A stretch of DNA of 64,000 bases from contig NC_087253.1 of the NCBI RefSeq assembly GCF_037042905.1, positions 21,531,001 to 21,595,000 on the forward strand. Reading direction: 5' to 3'. Origin of the DNA: Lytechinus pictus. Its lineage: Eukaryota > Echinodermata > Echinoidea > Temnopleuroida > Toxopneustidae. Positions within the stretch are counted from its first letter, which is position 1. Every line of letters begins with the position of its first letter. A program made the position numbers and the translations under genes. Below the pieces are notes generated by a model. It ran no database searches and had not been told where the DNA came from. It saw only the letters and a list, made by a program, of their open reading frames with translations. Below are positions 35,401 through 47,400 of the stretch, piece by piece.

Positions 35401-38400
35401 GGAAAATTGATGATGTCACACTTCGGTACTCTATTACTAGTACAAACCTGATGTTGGTTTGTTTTAGCTTTTATCAACCTGAAGAACCGATCAGTTGACT
35501 AATTTGAACCCCCTTTCTTAGTAGTAAGGTCCTGAATGGTGGCCCATGAGAGCGCCCGCCTCATGAATGGAAGGTCATGCCAATCAGCATAGGAAATACA
35601 TGAGGGTGACGGATGATTTTGCCCTCATGAGAACTCAAATAGCCCCTAAACTTGCCCCAAAATGCATGCTTTTGGGGCAAGCATTCTTTCTAGAGTCGCC
35701 CCAAGATCTGTCACAAAAAATATTCAACATTATTACAAATCAATATTCTTACTATGGCAGAATAATATTTACTTTTACTGCGTAATTACTTGTTACCCCT
35801 AAAAAGCAGCCCTTAAAATGAAAGGAATAGCCCCTCTTTGCACATGATGTATCTTGGCCACTTGAAAGTGGTATCGTATTACCGAACGTATGTTTGTGTT
35901 TCCTGTGGGGAAAAATTTAGAAAACAACAAAATAACTGATGAGCTACTTTTACCATATTTCATCAGTTTGAGATTATAAAGACTTTGAAAAATGTGTTTT
36001 TGACCATTTCTCATCATCTTTCCATTCAAATTACCTTTGGAAGGATTTTGCAAAGTTTTGAGCGTATTAAAATTATTTCTGACACGTACGATGCGCGCGT
36101 TCGGTAATACATGTACAAGGCCTGTCGGGCGGTCGGTAATACAATCACTCACTATACTGATTTTCAGTATTTACTTCTGATAAATGAGAAGAATACTGAT
36201 AGTTTCATGCAAATACTGATTTCTAAATTTTTTGTTTTATGTGTTTTCCTATGATATTTCTTTAAAAATACTGATTCCCTTGCCAAAAATAATGATTTTC
36301 AGCTAAAAAAAAAACCCCGCTGAAATGTTCTTGTTCATGTGGCAACCCTGCCAGGGTGATTTAGAACTATTACTGATTTGATTTCATTCCCCTGTAAATG
36401 TTTGATTGGTTTTGTTGTAGATTCAAGCAACCTGAGGACCGAGGTCCATTGAAGGAAGCAATGAAGTGCATTTTACCATGGATGTCACAGCGATGTGCCC
36501 AGTGTTTACCCGACGCCTCAGAACCCTCGGTGCTTCTCCAGAAACTCATTCTCAAAATCTTCTATGCTCTTATCCAGGTAACTATTAATCTACTTCGTCT
36601 AAACTCACTAGTATACCTGGAGGGGAAGGGGGGGGGGGGGGGAGTGACCGTTTCTTTGACAGCTTATCTTAATTGCAATGATCTTTGATCCCTCTTTTTG
36701 TTTAAAGTTGGTAGAAATCTTTGACAAGTCCTTCTCGAAATAATTCTGACACAAGTCCTCTTTTTTCAGTCAGAAATTCCCCCCTCCCCACCTTCCAACA
36801 AGGTTTTCCAGGTATGCCATTTGCGAAACCCTACTGTTCATTTATTTTGAAATCCAAAAACTAAAAAAAACGAAAGCATTTCTGAAGAAAATGTCCATCA
36901 TATCAACTTTTCTTTGTCAATCAAACCTTATTAGTGCACCATAATATTTCAAACTACGCTCTTATTCGGTAATAAAATTTTTAATGAAAAAAAATCCCTC
37001 TTATAAACTAAATGTAATTTGTTTCCCTTTATCAAAGCAGAAATTTACTTAACAAATCAAATGTTGATTCAGAAAACATTTCTGGATGATTACTCTTTAT
37101 CCGTCATAAGGAACATGATGGACACGTCTTGGCTACTACATGATGATATAAGTTAGCATGAATATCAACATGATTTATTCTAAATCTAGCTTACCAAGTC
37201 TGATGTGCCAAGCATAAGTTCACTGAATTTCAGCTAGATTTGATATAACTTTAAGAAATATTTTCTTGGAAGTAGAGTAATCACTAACTATAAGTCTATT
37301 AAATTTCATGTAGATTTTAGCATTAAGAAAAGTTTCTTGTATGTCTATGAAGACAAAGAATTTTCCACTGTATATGGCTGTGCTCGTGATGTGACTTGAT
37401 TTTGGTTCAGTAGGTCAATGGTCATAGAATTCAATGGTCATTGTCACAATATTGTTACTTTTTATCAGTTATTCATCTGCTTTTAAAATTTAGGTATCAG
37501 AAAGTAAAAAAAAAGATATTCTTCACAAGTTAAAAATGTGGAAATCTATGAGTGAAAATAGAAAATTTGCGGTTCCATCGAACTGCTAATTTAAGGATGT
37601 CATGGAATATTGTCATTCAGTTTAATAGTTAATTTCATATAATAAAAGACACTGATCACTACATTGTGAGTAGTGTGTGGAAGATTATTTCCTATTTCTT
37701 ATATATTTTTATGATGTGGGGGGCTATGAAAGATATATTGGTCAAACTGCAAACTATGGGTGTTTTGTCCTGGATATGTTGTTGAGGTGGGTGAATTTTT
37801 TTTTTTTCCTTCTCCGGCAGTACAATCTACCACAAGATGTAGTCACCAGGGAAATCTTCACCCAGTGGATGGATATCATCACCGCCATCTTGGAACACCC
37901 AATACCAGCAGTAAGTAAATTGTAACCTAATCACCTCCATCTTGGAACACCCGATACCAGCAGGAAGTAAATTGTAACCTAATAACCGCCATCTTGGAAC
38001 ACCAAATTCCACCATTAAGTAAATTGTAACTTGAACACCGCCATCTTGGAACGCTCAATACCACTAGTAAGTAACTTGTAACCTAAACACCGCCATCTTG
38101 GAACACCCAATACCACTAGTAAGTAAATTGTAACCTAACACCGCCATGTTGGGATACCCAATTCAACTAGTAAATAAATTTTAACCCAATCAAGTCAAAA
38201 AGACTGTTTCCGCAGTCTACCACAGTTTCTGCGATTTTCGTAAAAAAATCCTCTATAAGCAGGAAATTTCAATCACTACATAAATTACTCCCTGATAATT
38301 CATGTCATGAACAAAATTATATGTGGAATATTGACCAATGAGATTACAGAAGTTATCAGCACTAGAGGAGAAACCCTACTCTAGAGCTGCAAACTATTAA

Positions 38401-41400
38401 AAAAAAGTCAAAATTACTACAGTTTTCATGCCAAATTACGCCATTACGCTTTTGACCAGAGTTATGGTTTTGAGCATGAATAGGTATGTGCACATTTGAT
38501 ACACTGTTATAGGACAAGTCCACCCCAACAAAAAGTTGATTTGAATAAAAAGAGAAAAATCCAACAAACATAACACTGAAAATTTCATCAAAATCGGATG
38601 TAAAATAAGAAAGTTATGACATTTTAAAGTTTTGCTTAATTTCACAAAACAGTTATATGCACATCCTGGTGGGTATGCAAATGAGACTGATGACGTCATC
38701 CACTCACTATTTCGTTTGTATTGTATTATATGAAATAGGGAATATCCTATTTTCCTCCTCAATGTCAAGTGAAACAACTATTAAATTCTCCCTGAATGTG
38801 TGGAATTCAGTCAAGTTGGTCCTTATTCTCCGATAAAAATGAAATATTGTATAATTCAAACAATAAAAAACAAAAGAAATAGTGAGTGAGGGACATCATC
38901 GACTGTCTCATTTCAGTTGTGCATATTACTGTTTTGTGAATAATAAGCAAAACTTTAAAATGTCATAACTTTCTTATTTTACATCCGTTTTTGATGAAAT
39001 TTTCAGTGTTTTGCTAGTTTGATTTTTCTCTATTTATGCAAATCAACATTTTTGTGGGTTGGACTTGTCCTTTAAATACATTGTACAGTGGCAAACTAAT
39101 CTGAAGGAAGGTGATAATGTTCATTTCACGCATGATCGCGTCACTTTATTTTCATTGCTGCGCGTGTTATTGTGACATACACAGTGTTTTCTTGAAGTGT
39201 GCTTCAATAAGTTATATGGCATCCTGGGTAAATGTTCCTGTAGGATTGGCATCTCTGCACTTTAGGTGCTGTTCTATTACCTCTTCAAAGAAATTAATGT
39301 TACTGTGAGGCGCATATGAAATTACTGATATTTCAAAATTATGACATGTGTGCTTCTGGATCACTACTTTTTACTTTTAGAGGTCGGCAGCTGTGCTAAT
39401 CTAAGGTTCATTTATTATTTACAGAGCACATTAGAGGTTGATGTAGATGATAGACCGGAGTTGCCCTGGTGGAAAGCAAAGAAATGGTCCCTTCATATAC
39501 TCTCAAGAGTCTTTGAAAGGTAAAGAATGATGCCTAAAACATTCTAAATTCATATTTGTGACCTTAGGCTATAACACCAAATGAGGAATATGTTGCACAT
39601 TTGACCCTTCATGCATAAAAGGGGAAGTTCACCCTGAGAAAAAGGTAATTGTAAAAATAGAAAGAAAATATTGAAGGTTTCAGGTAAATCCATAAAAAGA
39701 ACAAAAAAGTTATTAGAATTTCTATTTTTGATTTGTGACGCCTTATGCGAGCAGCTTTCCCATGTTTTGTGTTAAAAAAAATCAATGATCAGTCATTTTA
39801 TAGTACCTTCAGTATATCAATAGACATCATTTTACATCCTATCCTGAAAGAAATTTGAAAATTGTTCATCAAGAACCATTAAAAATTTGAAATTTGTGCA
39901 TTTTATATTACATAACCAATGGAGCAGCTGCTCGTGTATGGCGTCACAAATCAAAAACTTTTAAATTATAATAACTTAATATTTGATAGAATTTCCTCAA
40001 ACCTTTACCATTATTTTTCATTATTTTTTCCTGCTATTTTTTGACAAACTTTTCTTCAGGGTGAACTTCCCCTTTAAGCTGGATCAGAAGGAACAGATTC
40101 TTTGCTTTGAAATATTTTAAGTGGCACAAAAGTAAGAAATCATGGGGGAAATTTAAACTTGTCCAAGATGCCCTTACACAATGGTATTTCTTTGGTATGT
40201 TGGTTTACTACATGATGATATAAGTTAGCATGAATCTCAATATGTTTGATTCTAAATCTAGCTTACCAAGTCTGATGTGCCAATGCCAACAAAGTAAAAA
40301 CAAAGCCCCCTCCCCCCCTTCTCACACATACATGCACAATACAGTACTTCTGAGACCCTCACCGAGTTGTTGAAAATAACCCAGAATAGTATGGATTTGT
40401 ATCTAATTTAAAATGTAGGTTCTTTGCAATTCAGTTACCGACTGCAAGGTACAATGATAGTGAAACTACATGTAGTAAGTTTTAGCATAAATTGCATGAA
40501 CAAATTTTCAATCATGAAATCTGGACTGAAACTGATTTTGTGATCGTTACCAAATCTTGGTTTATGTCCCCCCCCCTCTAGGTATGGAAGTCCGGGTAAC
40601 GTTACCAAGGAATATGTCAAGTTCTCGGACTGGTATCTTAAAAAGTTCACAGGTGAGGAGAAGCAGGCCCACTCCTTGGGCTCTTGTTTTTTTAAATTTT
40701 ATTTTATCTTTTAATACAAAGCCATACAAAAATATGTCATGCTAAATATTTTGGAAGAAAGGGAAAAAGACATCTATTGCCAATTTATAATGCATCAATG
40801 TATTTTATTCAATGGCAACATAAATACTGAATGGAAACTGATCACTAAATTCCTCAAATTGGCATTTAAATGGTTACCTGCATATCAATGTAAATTACGT
40901 TTATGGATACCCTCTTTCATTCTTCTCATTTACGATTGAATTGTAGCATTGCCAATGTGTAGCATGGGGGGGGGGGGGGGGTGTTTCACAAAAATAAATA
41001 AATAATTTTTTTTCGGGGGCTCCATTTTCAATTTTTTGTAAAATTTCGGGGGCTCCATTTCTACCTTTCAGGGGCTACTTTTTGCATTTCGGGGGCTCTT
41101 TTCAAATGCTACTTTTTTAATGAATTATTACTTATTGTTTAATATTGTATGATTTTTAAAGTTATTTTTTTTATGCTTAGAATCTTGGATGTGGGTGTGT
41201 GTGTGTTTGTGTGGGTGTGACTGTGAGTTGAACTTGGATATAAATGAATTCAATATCTAATTTCTACTCCATCTATTCCAGTACAATAACCTGTACTTGG
41301 CCATGTTATATAAAGGCCCACATACCCTAACTTTTCCTAAAGTTCTTTGAAAACGCAGATCTCCACGAAAATTGCATTTCTCTATGGGGGAGTCTAAATT

Positions 41401-44400
41401 TGGTGAGAATGAACTCATTAATAACTTAAATATACATGACAATGAAGAAATCATCAAACTTTATTGGCAGTTTTTAATAATATACCCGAAATGTAAACTC
41501 TGTCTGAAACAGAAAATCACCATCATTGAGGCCTATACTGAGCGAATTGTCCCCAAGAGCTCTGGCACAGAGACAGAGCTCAGACTGGCTAGCTAGTACA
41601 AACGCCAATGCAGGTGTTCGTGAGCCTCCCGCCGGCCTTGTAAAATAGATGGAGCTTTGTTTGATGATTTATTGTCTGATATTTACCTCATCCCCTAGAA
41701 AAATAACACAAATGATTTTTAAGTAATAATCAACAAATAAGGTAAGTTATTTTGGATGTTAATAGGCCGTTTTGAAGAGCAAAGCCGAATGACAACTCAC
41801 CAATGCGAGGTTACTAGACTCTGGGATTTATTTCCTGTGTAATATGAATTATTTTATCACATAATTGTGATATCTGTAGGGGAAAATGTGCATTAGAAAT
41901 TGCACATGGTGGTAGTCATAATGGACCCCTATACATGCAACCGTTTCCCGCCGTTGCGTTGATTTTTTTTTTCATACCATGTGTATGGAAAAACGTGGTA
42001 CAGAAAAAAAGACGCAACTTCGGAATTTGAAACTGTGCTCCTCGCTATTTTCAAGGCTTGTTCATGATTTTGAGTGGGGATTTTTTATGGTAAGCGGAGC
42101 TCGAGCATATGGCGCTCGTGGGCCGCTGAATTGTTATCGCTCGGCAATAATTTCGGGGGCGACATTAAGATTTTATGTCGCCCCCGAAAGCATGATTTTG
42201 AGTGATTTCGAGGGCGACTTTAGGCATTTCCGGGGCGAGTTCGCCCGCCGCCCCCGTGTATTTTTTTCGCTGGTGTGACTCGAAGTTGCAGTTAAATTCC
42301 TGGTTGTGTGCGGTGAAAAGGCATCAGTGCATTGGTCAAATTGTAGTAAAAGGATGTGCGCTACTGCATACAAATCAATATGTCTGCCCGTACCATATTA
42401 TTTAACCCTAAATCTCCCGGGTATTTTGATTCTTGTGATTCCCGGGGGGGGGGGGGGGGGGGATAAGATCTCAGCCGCGGATTGCGCGATCACAACGAAA
42501 ATTTGCATGATGGTAGAGAATGACGTAATCTACGCAGTTGCATTGGTAAATTCCACTAAATTCATATATTTTTATTTTATATTGATTAATTTTGCTAATT
42601 CATGAAATCATACTTTTTGCTCTGATTCACTAAATAAAGCTCCTAGAATGCTATTTTTGGGTGAAAACATTCTTATATAGCATTCCTAACAATTGTGAAT
42701 GAAAAAGATTCTGGTACCAAGACCGATTTCTTATGTATTTTATTGTTTTTTTTAATTTCTTATGTATTTCTTTGTTTTTTACTTTTTGTTTTTTCAATGG
42801 AAATCGTTCCAGACTTAATTCTGATCATAAACAAGGCAAAATTAATTCAGTTTAATCAGTAAAAGTAGAAATAATGATACATTTATGAATTTTGGCTAAA
42901 TACACAATTTGCATTTGATATGTACATGAAATCACGTTTATGAGCAATTTTGGTCGTACATGCACTTATATAATGTTGCGTAATGTCGTAACCGCGTACC
43001 CGGGCACCACAAATTTGGTCTAAAAAATTTGCGCGAGACTTGAAAGTAAAATGTCAGTGAGCGGCGCAAAAATTGTTTTGTAAGCATCACTTTCAGTTAT
43101 ACTTAAATCTCTGTGACAACCCTTTGATCAGATAATGCCTCAAATAATGTTGACTATCTTGGCAACTACATGATGACATAAGTTGGCATGAATCTCAAAT
43201 ATGTATGATTCTAAATTTAGCTTACCAAGTCTGATGTTGCTAATCACAGCTGATGTCAAATTGGCATGGTCGTATCTAATTTGGTAAATTAATGATTGGC
43301 CTACTCTTGTTTCGTCTCCTCCTTTTTGTCTAATTCTACTTCATATCCAAACAGTTTGTATACTACCATTTGCTCTATTAGAACCACTGTCGGTACTAAG
43401 GGAATTTTGAGGAGCTTACAGATGACCCCCCCTCCTGAGGCAATCACCTTCATAAAAAACACCTTTTTACAGTAAATTTTTAAATATTCCTCAGCAGCTC
43501 ACTCATTCAACCAGAATTTGATGTTATATGCAAATTCTTGTTTTTATAATTTTTTGTCCTGCAGTTAGCATCTTGACCAATGTGCTGCGCATACTGGAGC
43601 AATACAGACTGAAGAACTACGTAGCTCCTCGAGTCATGCAACTAGCTCTCAACTATCTCAACACAGCGTAAGTTTTACAAAGGTCTTTTTTTCATTCACA
43701 AAACTTCTGTTTCTCTAAATGATAGCAATCCCATCTTGAATATGAGTACAAAGGAAACAAAATAAACAATAAATACAAGAAAACATTTCCAGTGCTGGAA
43801 CTGATTTCATATCAATCGATGAAATTTATGTGTGAATCTTTTTACCATGTACAAACATTTATAATTCAGCCATTGGCCGCCAAGAATGTTCTGATGCCTA
43901 ATAAAGACCATTATTATTATTCATCGTGATATCAATTTTATGTGTTAAATTTCAACTACTGAAAGCCACCCACTTCACGATTCTCCATCAAAATGCATGT
44001 GCATACAACCTGGCCCTCGTGAGTTGTAAAATGTACAGGGGCCCCATAACCTTTTTTTTTATATTGGGGGCTTAGCATGAGGAACAAAATATTTTCCTTA
44101 CTCTATATTCAGGGTTCCTAGCTCATCAGGAAAATCAGGGAAAATTATTTTACTTTTTTTCCAGTCAGGGAAAAATCAGGGAATTTGATTAAAAAATACC
44201 TCAAATTGGGAAAAATGCCTCAAATGAGGGACAAATCAGGGGATTTTGATGGGCCAAAAGTCGAAAGCACGGTAGTCAGTCAGGCTCTGTTACATTTTGT
44301 TGCATATCCAAACAACATCAATTGAATGACTGGTCATGTTGGTTATGGTGCCTGTGTAATAGTACTAATTAGTTTTACATTATCGTTTTCATACTGAAAA

Positions 44401-47400
44401 TACATGTAATTCACTGCAACAACTTAGAACACATGCGAAACCGGGAATGGGTTTAATTGATTATTAGGAAATTTTTAAACTTCATCCATCAGGAGAAAAT
44501 CAGGGAATTTTGTTTTCTTGAAAAGCTGGGAACCCTGATATTGTTTCCATGGTATCTTTGCTACTACATGATGATAAAAAGTTAGACTGAATCTCAACAT
44601 GTGTGATTCTAAATCTAGCTTACCAAGTCTGATTTGCCAAGGCCAGAAAAACTGATGCCAACTCCTCAGCCCCCCATCCCTCTCCACCGTTTTCTTCTTA
44701 GATTGTTGTCATATGATATACTTCTAAAGGTTAAGTCCACCCAAGAAAAACATTGATTTGAATTAATAGAGAGAAATCAAACAAGCAAAATGCTGAAAAC
44801 ATCTTCAAAATCAGATGTAAAACAAGAGAGTTATGATAATTAAAAGTTTTGCTTAATTTCACAAAATAGTTACATGCACAACTCAGTGATATTCAAATGT
44901 GGGAGTTGATGATGTCACTCACTATTTCTTGTTTTTATTGTTTGAATTATACAATATTTCTTTATTTTTTCAGATTTGACAATAAGAACCATCTTAATTG
45001 TAGCACATAATGTTAAAACAATGGTAATTCCACATGTTCGGGGAGGAATGAAACTGCTTCACATGACAATGAGGAGAAAATTAAAATATTAGTATTATAC
45101 AAAGAAATAGTGAGTGAGTGATGTCATCGGTCCCTTCCATGCATACCAACCAGGATGCGAATATAACTGTTGCCTGAATTGTCATAACCTTATTTTACAT
45201 GCTCATTTGATGAAATTTTAAGTGTTATTCTTATTTGATTTTATCTTTTTATTCAAATTCAACCTTTTGATTGGGTGAACTTTAATTAATGGAACATCCA
45301 ATTTTGATTACTAGATTGTGAAATGTAATGAAATTTGTGGATTTTTTTTATATTGCTTACATGACTGAACTGATTAATATTTTATGATTATTTTTGTCTC
45401 CACAGTGTCAGTCACGGTCACTCTTGGAAGGTCATCAAACCTCATATTGATGTAAGTTTTCCTGTTTTCACCTCTTTTCAGTAAATTCTTTTTCTCAAAA
45501 GAGAACTAATTTATTATTGGTTTATTAATGTTGGTACATCTAAAGCAGTGCTCTGGCCCAAATATGTTTATAAAATCAAGAAAAGAAGACAAAGATGTCG
45601 ATATCACATGACGAATATTGAAAATAGGTTTACTATTTGTTTACAACAATAATTTTAAGATAATTTTTAGTATGGACTACAATATCTGTTTTATAGGTAA
45701 TTATGGAACATGAATACATGTATTTCTTGATATTTATTTTTTCTGCTGTGTCTTGGTTTCCTACATGATGATACAAGTTAGCATGAATCTAAACATGTTT
45801 TGATTCTAAATCTAGCTTACCAAGTCTGATCAATCAAGCACATTGGGAGTTCATTATAGAAAACATATCCCATATTTGTCAAACATGCCACAGACACCGG
45901 TGACACAACATTTGCTCCTACGACAATTGCTCCGGTCTTAGTATCTCAGAAGGCATAATATTAGAGCTAGGATTGTAAGAGAGTTTTTGGTTCAGAATAA
46001 TGTAAAGATAAGGATTAGGGTTTATTTAGTTTTTGAGGTTAGGTTTTATGTTCCGTTTAATGTGCAAACTTTCCATCGGAGCAAATGTCATGGAACCCAG
46101 ACACCTGACCGTCTATAATTTAAGAACAGGATTTTTTTGTTTAAATCATTTGTTGAAAACGGATAAATTACTTTTGTCTCTCCTCCAGACGATGATCCAA
46201 GATGTGTTATTTCCCTTGATGTGTTACACCGATGAAGACGATGAACTATGGAGAGACGACCCCTATGAATATATCAGACTGAAGTTTGGTAAGATTTCTA
46301 TAAGGCTCGGGTCACACTTGTTTTCTTTATAGAGTCCACAGGGTGGGCTAGTTGGTGCAAGTTTGCGCCAATGCAAAGCGGCTGTGGTGCCCATTGTCAG
46401 CAAAAAAGTGCAGAGTGGCGTGCAGTGGCAGTGTTTTAAAATTTTGGTGCGTCATAGCATAAGTGGTGTATAAAGAACAACAGAGGACTTCAGGTTCAGT
46501 TCCCTGAAGGCGTGTGTAAAGTGAATTGGTGCGCAGACCTGGCTCACCATTTTTGTTCAATCTGAAAATTACTCCCCGAGGTTTTTTACAATAAAATAAT
46601 ATATTTTCTTTCATATTTTTGTGAGACTTTTGGTACACTGTTTAGAATATAAGGAACATTATCAACTGAAAATTTTTTGTGGTATAAAAAGAAACTCATG
46701 TTAAATATTTAGGTGTGCAGACATGTCCCCCCGTCATAATTGTTATTTTCATTATCCTTACCAATTTTGTTGTTGTTCGAATTCAGATGTCTTTGAAGAC
46801 TTCATCTCCCCTGTGACTGCCGCTCAGACGGTCCTCCACTCAAGCGCAAGCAAGAGGAAAGAGGTTCTCTCGAAGACCATGGGTTTCTGTATACAAGTCG
46901 TCACCGAACCCACCGTAGACCCTCGCAAGAAAGATGGCGCCCTTCATATGATTGGAACGCTTGCTGAAATCCTCCTCAAGGTTGGCCACCCGATGAAAAA
47001 AATGCGCTTCCCAATAAAAAAAAAATAGTGTGCTGAATCACTTTTGATTAGTTCTTTATTAAGTTGGGTATGATTTTTAGAGCTTGGTTCAATTGCAACT
47101 CTTTCTGCAATAGTTCCCAACTGTGCTTAAAGATAAATGCCAGTTTGCTACTACATGATGATAAAAGTTAGACTGAATCTCAACATGTGTGATTCTAAAT
47201 CTAGCTTACCAAGTCTGATTTGTGTAACTGCCAAGAAATTAGCAAAATAAGCATTGGATTCGACCTAAATGCCTGGTATTTTTCCAAGCAATCATAGTAA
47301 AGTGTCCCACATGTGCTTATCTGTGTTGGTGATATACAGTGTGTTTGTTTATTAGCTTTGATTCATGATTTCTCAATCTTCAGTTTATGTATCTGCACCA

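Noticed and set aside
38037..38140. Alternative exon 5 extensions using the repeated donors as real coding isoforms
   Set aside because: The in-frame reading reaches TAA at 37923-37925 within the first intronic unit, so any such isoform would be truncated.
40739..41596. Open frames in intron 7 that might be LINE fragments
   Set aside because: Weakly reminiscent of retrotransposon proteins in composition, but no diagnostic motif could be seen.
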